Shown here: piece after piece, positions 48,406 through 58,227 of the stretch
Layout of the letters: each line of letters begins with the position of its first letter
How positions within the stretch are numbered: position 1 is the first letter of the stretch
Assembly: GCA_905221605.1 (NCBI GenBank)
Contig: CAJNDS010002082.1
Span: 237,501-301,500 of the forward strand
DNA from: Symbiodinium natans
Lineage: Eukaryota; Sar; Dinophyceae; Suessiales; Symbiodiniaceae
Length of the DNA: 64,000 nucleotides
Direction: 5' to 3'
The notes under the pieces: generated by a model
The model's database searches: none
Told to the model about the DNA's origin: nothing
The model's input: only the letters and a program-made list of their open reading frames with translations
Position numbers and translations under genes: made by a program

Positions 48406-51400
48406 GAGGAGAGATCAAAAGGAATGCAACTCTAAATGGAAGAGCAATGAAAAGAATGGAAGAGAAATGAGGACAGGCGAAATGCAAAAATCAGGCAAAG
48501 AGAAGATGGTGCTCGTTTTCATCTTTCCTCTGGTTCTTATTTTTCTCTTCTCTTGTTCATTTCCGTTAGAAAAAACAAAAGGAATAACAATGAACATGTA
48601 ATCAAACCCAGCTGATGCTCATGATTTTTTCCTTTCTCCCTCTCTCTCTCTCTCTCCATATATGGGCGATGGAACGGGTGTCCTTGTTGGGCCGTTTCCT
48701 GCATCTTCAAGTGAGGAACCTAAGTGTTTTCTTTTGTTCGTTTGAAGACACAGAAAGCGATTAAAAGGGACGTCCATTTTGGATTGGCAGCCAACCTCTC
48801 TCTCCCTATATATGGGCGATGGAATGGGTGTCCTTTTTGATCGTTTTCTGCATCTTCAAGCGAGGAAAAGGGACACCCCACAAGAAAGCACTTAGGGTGT
48901 CCCTTTTGCTCGTTTGAAGACACAGCAAGCGAGTAAAAGGGACGCCCATTTTGGATTGGCAGCAAACCCAGCTGATGCTCATGATTTCTCTCTCTCCCCA
49001 TATATGGGCGATGGAACGGGTGTCCTTCTTGGATCGTTTTCTGCATCTTCAAGCGAAGAAAAGGGACACCACAAGAAACACTTAGGGTGTCCTTTTGCTC
49101 GTTTCAAGAAACAGAAAGCGATTAAAAGGGACGCCCATTTTGGATCGGCAGCAAACCCAGCCGATGCTCATGATTTATCTCTGTCTATATATGGGCGATG
49201 GAACGGGTGTCCTTCTTGGATCGTTTTCTGCATCTTCAAGCGAAGAAAAGGGACACCACAAGAAAACACTTAGTAAGGGTGCCCCTTTTGCTCGTTTCAA
49301 GACACAGAAAGCGATTAAAAGGGACGCCCATTTTGGATCGGCAGCAAACCCAGCTGATGCTCATGATTTATCTCTGTCTATATATGGGCGATGGAACGGG
49401 TGCCCTTCCTGATCGTTTTCTGCATCTTCAAGGGAGAAAGAAGGGCACCACCCAAGAAGGAAAAGTAACATCAGATATAGGGAGGGAAGTTGAAGAGCTC
49501 CTCTCTTTAGTTAGTCATGCCCTTTCCTCTCTTCTTATCTGTTGTTTTCTTCGCTTCAAAAAGCAAAATAAGGGAAAAGAGATTTCCTGAAGAGGAGGGA
49601 GGGCACCTATTGAAGAGCTCCTGTCTTTACTTAGTCATTCCCTTTCCTCTCTTATCCGTTGTTTTATTCGCTTCAAAAAGCAAAATAAGCGAAAAAGAGA
49701 TTTCCTGAAGAGGAGGGAGGGCACCTATCTGTAAAGAGCAATCGTTTAGAGGGGAACAGGAGAAGAGGAGCGAGAGAGAAGGACAGAGGAGAGATACAGG
49801 GAATCCAATTTCAATAGAACAGCAAAGAAAAGAATAGAAGAGAGATGAATAGAGAAGAGGGAGAGACAAAACAAGGCGCAGAGAAGATGGCACTCTTCTT
49901 TATCTATCCTATCTCCCTTATCTCTCCCTTCCCTCTTTCTTTTCGAAATAAGAACAACTAAAGAGGAAGAAATTATGAAAAGGAGAAGAGTAAGGAAAAG
50001 AGCAGAAGTAGGCCGAGAAGAGGGACATGATGAAGTACGGCAAGGTCCAAGCGCAAGGAGTCACCCTCTGCTTTACCTTCCACTGCTTTATCATACAAGT
50101 TCCTGTCTTGTGTTTTATCAGTTAAACGGAAACAGAAGGAGAGAAGGGAAAGGGAAGTGAGAGAGGAGAGACAACAAGGATGCCATTTTAATTTTCTGGA
50201 AGGGTACTGAACAGAAGAGAGGAGACAAGGAACAAGGAGACGGAGGAACACAACAAGGCGCAAAGAAGATGGCACTCTTCTTTATCTATCATCTCTCCCT
50301 TCCTTGTCTCTCTCTTTTCCCTCTATTATTAAAAAGGACAAGACCTCTTCGCAGATAGGTGCCCTCTCTCCTCTTCAGGAAGCCCCCTTGCCCTTATTTT
50401 GCTTGCTTTCTGAAACGACAAGGAAAACAACACATAGAAAGAGAGGAAATGGAATGAACCAATAGGCAGTGGAGCTCTTCAATTTCTTTCCCTATCTCTT
50501 TTCTTCTTTTTTCATTCTTCATTCAACAAGGAAAAGAAACTTCCTTTTGTGTGTTTTTGAGATTTAAAGGAGAACAAGAGAAGAGAAGGGAGAGAGAAAG
50601 GAGAGAGGAGAGATCAAAAGGAATGCAACTCTAAATGGAAGAGCAATGAAAAGAATGGAAGAGAAATGAGGACAGGCGAAATGCAAAAGTCAGGCAAAGA
50701 GAAGATGGTGCTCGTTTTCATCTTTCCTCTGGTTCTTATTTTTCTCTTCTCTTGTTCATTTCCGTTAGAAAAAACAACAGGAATAACAATGAACATGTAA
50801 GCAAACCCAGCTGATGCTCATGATTTTTTCCCTTCTCCCTCTCTCTCTCTCTCCATATATGGGCGATGGAACGGGTGTCCTTGTTGGGGCGTATTCTGGA
50901 TCTTCAAGTGAGGAACCTAGGTGTTTTCTTTTGTTCGTTTGAAGACACAGAAAGCGATTAAAAGGGACGTCCATTTTGGATTGGCAGCCAACCCAGCTGA
51001 TGCTCATGATTTTTCTCTCTCTCTCTCTCTCCCTATATATGGGCGATGGAATGGGTGTCCTTTTTGATCGTTTTCTGCATCTTCAAGCGAGGAAAAGGGA
51101 CACCCCACAAGAGCACACTTAGGGTGTCCCTTTTGCTCGTTTGAAGACACAGAAGGCGATTAAAAGGGACGCCCATTTTGGATTGGCAGCCAACCCAGCT
51201 GATGCTCATGATTTCTCTCTCTCTCTCTCTCTCCCTATATATGGGCGATGGAACAGGTGTCCTTTTAGATCGTTTTCTGCATCCTCAAGCGAAGAAAAGG
51301 GACACCACAAGGAAACACTTAGGCTGTCCCTTTTGCTCGTTTGAAGACACAGCAAGCGATTAAAAGGGGCGCCCATTTTGGATTGGCAGCAAACCCAGCT

Positions 51401-52305
51401 GATGCTCAAGATTTATCTCTGTCCCCATATATGGGCGATGGAACGGGTGTCCTTTTTGGATCGTTTTCTGCGTCTTCAAGCGAAGAAAAGGGACACTACA
51501 AGAAAACACTTAGTAAGGGTGCCCCTTTTGCTCGTTTCAAGACACAGAAGGCGATTAAAAGGGAGGCCCATTTTGGATCGGCAGCAAACCCAGCTGATGC
51601 TCATGATTTATCTCTGTCTATATACGGGCGATGGAACGGGTGCCCTTCCTGATCGTTTTCTGCATCTTCAAGGGAGAAAGAAGGGCACCGCCCAAGAAGG
51701 AAAAGTAACATCAGATATAAGGAGGGAAATTGAAGAGCTCCTCTCTTTACTTAGTCATTCCCTTTCCTCTCTTCTTATCTGTTGTTTTCTTCGCTTCAAA
51801 AAGCAAAATAAGGGAAAAGAGATTTCCTGAAGAGGAGGGAGGGCACCTATTGAAGAGCTCCTGTCTTTACTTAGTCATTCCCTTTCCTCTCTTATCCGTT
51901 GTTTTATTCGCTTCAAAAAAGCAAAATAAGCGAAAAGAGATTTCCTGAAGAGGAGGGAGGGCACCTATCTGTAAAGAGCAATCGTTTAGAGGGGAACAGG
52001 AGAAGAGGAGCGAGAGAGAAGGACAGAGGAGAGATACAGGGAATCCAATTTCAATAGAACAGCAAAGAAAAGAATAGAAGAGAGATGAATAGAGAAGAGG
52101 GAGAGACAAAACAAGGCGCAGAGAAGATGGCACTCTTCTTTATCTATCCTATCTCCCTTATCTCTCCCTTCCCTCTTTCTTTTCGAAATAAGAACAACTA
52201 AAGAGGAAGAAATATGAAAAGGAGAAGAGTAAGGAAAGGAGCAGAAGAGATAGGCCGAGAAGAGGGATATGATGAAGTACGGCAAGGTCCACGCGCAACG
52301 TCTGC
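47640..52305. repeat. 2.22 kb higher-order tandem repeat, about 2.1 copies
   Basis: Sequence from about 47677 recurs at about 49747 and again, partially, at 51966 (offset about 2220 bp over the shared parts) with a few per cent divergence. Each copy contains three diverged purine-rich subunits of about 220-250 bp (each ending AGAAGATGGCACTCTTC-like), five units of about 190 bp and two of about 115 bp. Strong purine/pyrimidine strand bias. Open frames up to 150 codons recur in parallel in both copies and follow repeat structure. Confidence 0.9.
48600..49450. repeat. About 190-bp palindromic subunits, 5 copies (also 50800-51680)
   Basis: TATATATGGGCGATGGAACG recurs at about 48656, 48808, 49000, 49190 and 49380. 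Within each unit GGGTGTCCTTTTTGATCG ... GAAAAGGGACACC is followed by an inverted, slightly diverged version (TTTGAAGACACAGAAAGCGA then TTAAAAGGGACGCCC), so each unit is a large imperfect palindrome of two hairpins. Confidence 0.85.
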
Positions 52306-53490
52306 CCAGAATTAAATAATTTAAATAATTTAAATCCGAAAGGGGCGTTTCGGATTTAAATTATTAAATTATTTAATTCTGGGAAGGGGGGGGGCCCGGT
52401 CCTGCCCCCCCCCCCTTTTCGGATTTTAATTATTTTAATTAAATTATTTAAATTATTTAAATTATTTAAATTTTTTAAATTATTTAAATTATTTAATTCA
52501 GGGGGTGGAATTAAATAATTTAAATAATTTAAATCCGAAAGGGGGGGTTCGGATTTAAATTTTTTAAATTATTTAATTCCCCCCCCCCCCGGAATTAAAT
52601 AATTTAAATAATTTAAATAATTTAAATAATTTAAATAATTTAAATAATTTCAATCCGAAAAGGGGGGGGGCCAGGCCCGACCAGGCCCCCCCCCTTCCCA
52701 GAATTAAATAATTTAAATCCGAAACGCCCCTTTCGGATTTAAATTATTTAAATTATTTAATTCTGGGAAGGGGGGGGGGGCCCGGGCCTGGCCCCCCCCT
52801 TTTCGGATTTAATTTATTTAAATTATTTAAATTATTTAAATTATTTAATTCGGGGGTGGAATTAAATAATTTAAATAATTTAAATCCGAAAGGGGGGGTT
52901 CGGATTTAAATTATTTAAATTATTTAATTCCCCCCCCCCCGGAATTAAATAATTTAAATAATTTAAATAATTTAAATAATTTAAATAATTTAAATCCGAA
53001 AAGGGGGGGGGGCCAGGCCCAGGCCCCCTCCCCCTCCCAGAATTAAATAATTTAAATAATTTAAATCCGGAACGCCCCTTTCGGATTTAAATTATTTAAA
53101 TTATTTAATTCTGGGAGGGGGAGGGGGCCGGGCCTGCCCCCCCCCCCTTTTCGGATTTAATTTATTTAAATTATTTAAATTATTTAAATTATTTAATTAT
53201 TTAATTCCGGGGGGGGAATTAAATAATTTAAATAATTTAAATCTGAAAGGGGGGGTTCGGATTTAAATTATTTAAATTATTTAATTCCCCCCCCCGGAAT
53301 TAAATAATTTAATTTAAATTATTAAATAATTTAATAATTTAAATAATTTAAATAATTTAAATAATTTAAATCCGAAAAGGGGGGGGGGGGCAGGCCCGAC
53401 CAGGCCCCCCCCCTTCCCAGAATTAAATAATTTAAATAATTTAAATCCGAAACGCCCCTTTCGGATTTAAATTATTTAAATTATTTAATT
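52303..53490. repeat. Array of AT/GC palindromes, period about 340-390 bp
   Basis: AATTAAATAATTTAAAT blocks (8-bp ATTTAAAT periodicity) alternate with TCCGAAA-G(n)-TTCGGA and G(n)CC..GGC(n) hairpins. CCCAGAATTAAATAATTTAA starts at about 52308, 52695, 53036 and 53417. Nearly every segment is followed by its own inverse. Non-coding. Confidence 0.9.
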
Positions 53491-53520
53491 CCTTGCCCCA
53501 GAACCCCCAGAAACGACAAC

Positions 53521-53615
53521 AGGGTCTATTTGGCAGATGGCTTTTGTGAATAAGCATACGTTTTGGGGTCTTATTTCCTCTTTAAAACCCGAGTCTCAGC
53601 TTCCAAATAGACCCT
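53521..53615. mobile_element. Inverted-repeat element, family I
   Basis: AGGGTCTATTTGG ... CCAAATAGACCCT, 95 bp with 13-bp ends. Its right part is present inverted at 47472-47512, making the two boundaries of the 6.15 kb block. Confidence 0.7.
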
Positions 53616-53621
53616 ATTTAA

Positions 53622-54252
53622 GCTGCACACGGGGGGGGGGGAGGGGGTTTGCTTAGGGCTTGCAGGGTTTAGGGGTTTAGGAGTTGAGGAGTTTAGGGTT
53701 TTAGGGTTTTAGGGGCTTTAGGGGTTTAGGGGTTTAGGGGCTTTACATAGGGGTTTAGGGCTTTAGGGTTTAAGGGGTTAGGAGGGTTGAGGGTTGCGGG
53801 GTTTAGGGTTTAGGGTTGAATGGTTTGGGATTGAAGGGTTGAGAGATTTTGGGGGGTTCGGGATCCAGGGTTTTCAAGTGTCGGGCTTTGGGTTTTGGGG
53901 TTTAGGGTTTAGGGTTTAAGGTTTTTGTGTGCTTTTGTTGAGCCTGGTTGAGGGGTACACTTGTGTCTTAGGGCTTACGAGTTTGTTGCCTTGGCCTTGC
54001 TAAGTCGCACGACGAGCGTTTTCTTGTTGCAAAACAGTTTTGAGGTTGGGGAATTGGTGTTCAGGGCTTTGGGCTTCTTAGGCTTTTTGGTTGGAGGGCG
54101 TTGGGTTAAGGTATTTGTGGGTTCGGGTCAGGGGTCAAGTTTTTGGGGGTTTTTAGGTTTTGGGGATTGGGGTTACAAGGGTTTCGGGTTCAACGGTCTT
54201 AAGGGATTTTGGGCTAGGGTCTTGGGGTTCAAGGTTCAGGTTCGTTTTTTAG
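53622..54252. other. Degenerate G-rich telomere variants, no supported exon
   Basis: GGGTTTAGGGG, GTTGAGG and TTTAGGGGCTTTAGGGG variants (53650-53930). A frame open from 53961 includes repeat-derived Gly/Phe/Leu and is probably not coding before 54253. Confidence 0.5.
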
Positions 54253-54404
54253 GGATTGCCAAGGTACGGCGCAGCGCAAATCACCACATCTGGCTTGCAA
54301 AGATCACATCGGTGCACGGAAGAGAGCCTACAGATGGGCTTGAGCATCGAATGCAGCCACAAAAACTCATCCCAAATAAGCCTTATAAACATATGATGAT
54401 TTAG
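54253..54404 (+). CDS. Probable terminal exon
   Basis: Acceptor TTCGTTTTTTAG, then IAKVRRSANHHIWLAKITSV ... EPTDGLEHRMQPQKLIPNKP ... and TAG. Good pyrimidine tract and composition; family unknown. Confidence 0.6.
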
Positions 54405-54591
54405 ACTGCCGCTCAAAGAAAGCTATCCGAACTAAGTCAGAAGCCCCTATATTACACTCACGAAGCCTGTACGTCAGACAGCATCATCAGCGGCTGGGGA
54501 ATGTTTGTGCCCGGCTCTGTATGTTCTCCTTGCTACATAATTGGGTATCCATTCGGGGCAGGAAGTATCAACTCCGCGAACAAATGTTCAG

Positions 54592-54699
54592 GTGAAGTCC
54601 ACAGGAAAGGTGCGCGACTACCTGTGTGGAGAAGGCTTCTTGGCTTCAGAGGGAAGAGAGCGACTGGACCGTGTGCCGTGTTGGGGCTGTATCCCCTAA
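54592..54699 (+). CDS. Candidate exon, possibly terminal
   Basis: Acceptor AATGTTCAG, phase 0 VKSTGKVRDYLCGEGFLASE followed by GRERLDRVPCWGCIP and TAA. Confidence 0.6.
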   Translation: MKSTGKVRDYLCGEGFLASEGRERLDRVPCWGCIP

Positions 54700-54781
54700 A
54701 CCCTAAACCCTTAACCATCACCTCTAGGCCCTAAGCGTTGAGGCAAGTGAGGTTTAGGGTTTAGGGTGTAGGGTGAGCAAG

Positions 54782-54874
54782 GGAAGATGGTTCAGCCTTG
54801 TCAAGAAGGTGCAAAAGGCCCTCAAGAGATAATCAGACGGAACAGCCGGACCAGTTTGCCGCAGCGAGAGATTG
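54782..54874 (+). CDS. Exon in phase with 55017-55204
   Basis: After GAGCAAG, KMVQPCQEGAKGPQEIIRRN followed by SRTSLPQREI and one base, canonical donor GTAAGC. ATG at 54787 could be a start. Confidence 0.65.
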
Positions 54875-55016
54875 GTAAGCTGCGTGGTGATTTTTCCCCT
54901 TTCTGGAACGGGAATGCTCCCCGCGCCGGAGACGACCAGTCAAAGGCTGCGAGGCTTTCTGCAAACGTGCCGGTGTAGCCTTGCCGTGTTCAACGTGCCC
55001 TTACAACGAATGTCAG

Positions 55017-55204
55017 TCATGGTAGGGTCGATGACTGATTGCTGGGTCGTCTGTGGGGATCGGAGCCTACACCGGGGGGGAACTGAGTTCGTCACACGGA
55101 AATGCCAAAGAGGCCGATATGCTCTGCAGTTTCACATAAAAAACTTCGCGCCTGAGGGGATTTCCCCCTTAGTCCCTGCAGAAGAAGAAGATGAAGAAAA
55201 GGAG
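55017..55204 (+). CDS. Exon in phase with 54782-54874
   Basis: Acceptor GAATGTCAG supplies TC to complete GTC. Reads MVGSMTDCWVVCGDRSLHRG ... RGRYALQFHIKNFAPEGISP ... and an acidic end (EEEDEEKE), donor GTTTAGG. The 142-bp intron between the two lacks telomere repeats. Family unknown. Confidence 0.7.
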
Positions 55205-55266
55205 GTTTAGGGTTTAGGGTTTAGGGTTTAGGAACAGAGAGAAAGAGAGAGGGAGACGGAGAGAAG

Positions 55267-55304
55267 CCCTGCCCTGTTGCCCAGCATACGAAGAACAAGA
55301 GCAG
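55267..55304 (+). CDS. Possible small exon
   Basis: Phase-consistent reading PCPVAQHTKNKS to GTTTAGGG; other frames also open. Confidence 0.35.
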
Positions 55305-55488
55305 GTTTAGGGTTTAGGGTTTAGGGTTTAGGGTTTAGGGTTTAGGGTTTAGGGTTTGAGCTGCTGGCGCACGAGGCTCGCGGCAAAAGGTTTAGGGTTT
55401 AGGGTTTAGGGTTTAGGGTTTAGGGTTTAGGGTTGAGGGCAGAACAGAAGAAGAAGCGAGCCTTTGTGGGTACATGCCTTTCTTTCAG

Positions 55489-55550
55489 AATCAAAACCTT
55501 CACAGATGAAATGGTCTCCTACAGACCCCCTGAGGCTCCCAAAGCTCTAT
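55489..55550 (+). CDS. Candidate exon, frame uncertain
   Basis: Acceptor CTTTCTTTCAG. One frame reads IKTFTDEMVSYRPPEAPKAL before TGA; a second stays open to the AG at 55558. The exon at 55559 follows directly. Confidence 0.4.
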
Positions 55551-55558
55551 GATCTCAG

Positions 55559-55635
55559 GTGCACCCCCGTGCGACGTGGTGCTCAAGGTCGTTTTCGACA
55601 CGAACGAGAAAAACTACGAGGCCCTGTTGTTCTGG
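55559..55635 (+). CDS. Well-delimited exon
   Basis: After ATGATCTCAG the frame reads APPCDVVLKVVFDTNEKNYE followed by ALLFW, donor GTTTAGGG. Alternating hydrophobic residues suggest a beta strand. Confidence 0.65.
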
Positions 55636-55799
55636 GTTTAGGGCTCAGGGGTGTTCATGGTGTGGGGAGTGACGTCTCGTGCTCCCGAGGGTTTTAGGGT
55701 TTAGGGTTTAGGGTTTAGGGTTTAGGGTCTAGGGCTTCTTGCATCCGAGTGACTCGCCCAAACCCACAAGATCTTCATCCTGGGTTTAGGGCTGTCAAG

Positions 55800-55893
55800 G
55801 CTGAGGCACCAGACCCTAGACTTCCACACCACGACTGTAGACAACGAAAATGTTTCAGCTCTCACTTTGTTGAACCTCCAGGGAGGCTTTTAG
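55800..55893 (+). CDS. Candidate exon
   Basis: After GCTGTCAAG the frame reads LRHQTLDFHTTTVDNENVSA followed by LTLLNLQGGF and TAG. The preceding GGTTTAGGGCTGTCAAG could be a very short intron or the rest of a longer exon in another frame. Confidence 0.5.
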
Positions 55894-56001
55894 GGTGTAA
55901 GCTTAAGTTTAGGGTTTGGGGTTTAGGGTTTAGGGTTTAGAGTTTAGGGTTTAGGGTTTAGCAATCACAGGGTTTGGGGTTGGGTTTCTTTGTTCCGGCA
56001 G

Positions 56002-56097
56002 GACGACTGGGAAGCCATCAAGTTCCTGGGCAACACGCTTCTTTGGACGATCCATAAGATCGTAGGCCGGGGAGCGGGCTGTAGAGCACAGAAAACG
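56002..56097 (+). CDS. Well-delimited phase-0 exon
   Basis: Acceptor TTTCTTTGTTCCGGCAG, exactly 32 codons (DDWEAIKFLGNTLLWTIHKI then VGRGAGCRAQKT), donor GTTTAGGG. Confidence 0.7.
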
Positions 56098-56306
56098 GTT
56101 TAGGGTTTAGGGTTTAGGGTTTCGGGTTTAGGGTTTAGGGTGGGAAGCCTCCGCACCAAGGGCTGAGTCGAGGGTGAATCGAGCGCCCGGGTTGTGTCCT
56201 TTCGGAGTTTGGGGGTGTCGGTGGTCTTGGTCAGCACTGGTGCCCTGATAAACCTTCACTTGAAAAACCTTCTGCCTTAGTGCTTGGGTTGTTAGGGTGC
56301 TGACTC

Positions 56307-56428
56307 TACTTGAAGGTTCATGGGTGGCTACAAGTAGGGTTAGGGTTCTAGAAACCTCAAGTCCGGTTATGATATATAAGTTATCTTACTTCTCACTCTA
56401 CTTTTCAGTGCCCAGGAACCTCCCAGTA
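56307..56428. mobile_element. Introner-like element, family C
   Basis: TACTTGAAGGTTCATGGGTG ... GTGCCCAGGAACCTCCCAGT then A. The inner arm contains GTAGGGTTAGGG. Confidence 0.6.
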
Positions 56429-56562
56429 GCTGGCCTCGAGAAAAGTACCCTAAACCCTGAAACCAGTACAGTGCACCTGCACACGAAGTTACCCTAAACC
56501 CGAAACCCTAAACCCTAAACCCTGAACCCTGAACCCTGAACCCTGAACCCTGAACCCTGCAG

Positions 56563-56638
56563 CCAACAGCGGTGCTCTGCTGCGCGTGTCGATGTCGGCG
56601 GATCAGGCGCTGGGTTGCGGAGTCAGCGTGTTTTTTGG
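56563..56638 (+). CDS. Well-delimited exon
   Basis: Acceptor CCCTGAACCCTGCAG, reads NSGALLRVSMSADQALGCGV followed by SVFF, donor GTAAAT. Confidence 0.65.
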
Positions 56639-56706
56639 GTAAATCCCTAAACCCTAAACCCTAAACCCTAAACCCTAAACCTAAACCCTAAACCCTTTCA
56701 ACGTAG

Positions 56707-56794
56707 GCCCTCCAAGAACGAGGATGGGCTACTATACCCTATGACCCTCGAAAAGGCCCTTCACAGGGTTGTTTACGGGAATTACCAGGCCTAA
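56707..56794 (+). CDS. Probable terminal exon
   Basis: After TCAACGTAG the frame reads PSKNEDGLLYPMTLEKALHR followed by VVYGNYQA and TAA. Confidence 0.6.
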
Positions 56795-56899
56795 TCGCAT
56801 CCTCGAAGCAGCTGAACCATGAGCATGCACTTGCCTGGTGTAGGGTGAGGGTTTGGTGTTTTCTTGGGGTTTAGGGTTTAGTGTTTCCCCTGAACCCTC

Positions 56900-57150
56900 A
56901 AGCCCCGAGTTCTAAGCCTTGAACTTACTGAAAGCCCTAAACCCGAAAACCTTCCTGAAAACCGTAAAGCCTTCCCTACAAGAACTCTAAAACCCTAGAA
57001 TCCTTAAACCCCAAAACCCTTAAACCCTAAACCCGACAACCCTAAAACCCTGAAGCTCTGAAAACCCTAAACCCTAAAACGCCTAAACTCCAAAGCCTAA
57101 ACCCCAAAACCCGCAAAACCCTAACACCTAAAACCCTAAAGCCCTGAGAG
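56900..57150 (-). repeat. Highly degenerate CCCTAAA-like tract
   Basis: CCCTAAAACC, CCTTAAACC and CCCGAAAACC variants with almost no perfect 7-mers: an old, decayed array. Confidence 0.8.
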
Positions 57151-57204
57151 TTCGGGAGCGAGTGCCTTCGGGCCTCAAGTACGAACCATGGGACCGGGAA
57201 CTGA
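57151..57204 (+). CDS. Candidate exon
   Basis: After CCTGAGAG the frame reads RERVPSGLKYEPWDREL to a GTTTGTG donor. Confidence 0.55.
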   Translation, partial: FGSECLRASSTNHGTGN

Positions 57205-57249
57205 GTTTGTGAGGGTTTAGGGTTTAGGGTTTAGGGTGTAAGGTCCAGT

Positions 57250-57350
57250 TTGGGATGTTCCCCCTTATACTAGCAGTCCGTAGTAGGGATTATAACAGGG
57301 GGTACTGGGATCCCTATTAAGGACTGCTGGTGTAAGGGGGAACATCCCAA
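57250..57350. mobile_element. Introner-like MITE, family B, best copy
   Basis: TTGGGATGTTCCCCCTTATA then CTAGCAGTCC ... GGACTGCTGGTGTAAGGGGG then AACATCCCAA: arms pair for about 45 bp. GGTCCAG before and GGCCCAG after suggest a target duplication with one change. Confidence 0.8.
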
Positions 57351-57441
57351 GGCCCAGCTCCCGAACTCCGTGCCAAGAGAGCCCGGTTTAGGGTTTAGGG
57401 TTTAGGGTTTAGGGTTTAGGGTTTAGGGAGTTCTTTCTCTG

Positions 57442-57483
<42 letters not shown>

Positions 57484-57485
57484 AG

Positions 57486-57563
57486 GTTGAGACCCTGGTC
57501 AGAAAGCCCCCAAGCCTACACATCGCCACATCAAGACGATCCAGCGAAATCTCGCAGCCCTGA
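57486..57563 (+). CDS. Candidate exon with (CT)n acceptor tract
   Basis: A (CT)n run at 57441-57480 then TTTGAG. Phase 0 VETLVRKPPSLHIATSRRSS followed by EISQP and TGA. Confidence 0.45.
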   Translation, partial: VETLVRKPPSLHIATSRRSSEISQP

Positions 57564-57674
57564 AGCCCTAAGTCCTAAACCCTGCTAGGCACAGTTTTCC
57601 TGAGGCACCATACAGCCATATAGTTCCCTGCAGAGAGGCCGCGAGGTCAGCTAGGCGGGTGGCAAGAAATGAAC

Positions 57675-57835
57675 CTAAACCCTAACCCTAAACCCTAAAC
57701 CCTAAACCCTAAACCCTAAACCCTAAACCCTAAACCCTAAACCCTAAACCCTAAACCCTAAACCCTAAACCCTAAACCTTAAACCCTAAACCCTAAACCC
57801 TAACCCTAAACGCTAAACCCTAAACCCTGAACCCC
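57675..57835 (-). repeat. CCCTAAA array, about 22 copies
   Basis: Near-perfect 7-mers with three short (CCCTAA, CCTTAAA) variants. Confidence 0.95.
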
Positions 57836-57849
57836 GGGTGGCCAAAAAC

Positions 57850-57962
57850 CTTGGCAGCCCAGTGGTACCCTTCTCCCTTTTTTGGTTCAAGGTTCCCTTA
57901 GAAAAGCAACCAACCCCAAAAAAGGGGTGCCCTCATCAGACTATGGTTACTGGGCTACCAAG
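57850..57962. mobile_element. Introner-like element, family A, as an intron
   Basis: CTTGGCAGCCCAGT ... ACTGGGCTACCAAG, 14-bp inverted ends with one mismatch, AAAC on both sides. Removing one AAAC with the element joins ...GGQ to KLKGSRQVEM in frame. Confidence 0.85.
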
Positions 57963-58044
57963 AAACTGAAAGGAAGCCGCCAGGTGGAGATGATCCAGCA
58001 CGGCGTCAGCGCCGGCTTAGACACCTGGCAGGCGGTCAAGCAAG
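57963..58044 (+). CDS. Exon after a family A introner
   Basis: Reads KLKGSRQVEMIQHGVSAGLD followed by TWQAVKQ, donor GTGGGG. Family unknown. Confidence 0.65.
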
Positions 58045-58109
58045 GTGGGGGGGGGGGGATCTTGCTGTTGAAGGGTCCAGCCCTGTACCCCCCCAGTTGG
58101 GTTTTAGGG

Positions 58110-58222
58110 TTTCGGGTTCAGGGTTCAGGGTTTAGGGTTGGGTTTAGGGTTTAGGGTTTAGGGTTTAGGGTTTAGGGTTTAGGGTTTAGGGTTTAGGGTT
58201 TAGGGTTTAGGGTTTAGGGTTT
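58110..58222 (+). repeat. TTTAGGG array, about 14 copies
   Basis: Perfect 7-mers after a short TTCAGGG stretch. Confidence 0.95.
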
Positions 58223-58227
58223 AGGGT

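Larger units (their letters stand above)
47472..53621. other. 6.15 kb foreign-looking block bounded by inverted repeats
   Basis: TTAAATAGGGTCTATTTGG then AAGCTGAGA at 47472-47499 is exactly inverted at 53594-53621; similarity extends to about 38 bp with two mismatches. Poly-G tracts lie outside both ends (47436-47463; 53630-53646). The interior has no telomere repeats and different composition. It contains the 2.2 kb tandem repeat and the AT/GC palindrome array listed separately. No transposase or other protein could be recognised. Confidence 0.75.

Noticed and set aside
47574-52285. Repeated Ser/Leu-rich and Lys/Glu-rich frames as genes
   Set aside because: They recur in step with the 2.2 kb tandem repeat, lie in purine/pyrimidine-biased DNA on both strands, and match no domain.
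47640-53490. CRISPR-like array
   Set aside because: Repeats are contiguous satellite units without unique spacers, and the window is eukaryotic.
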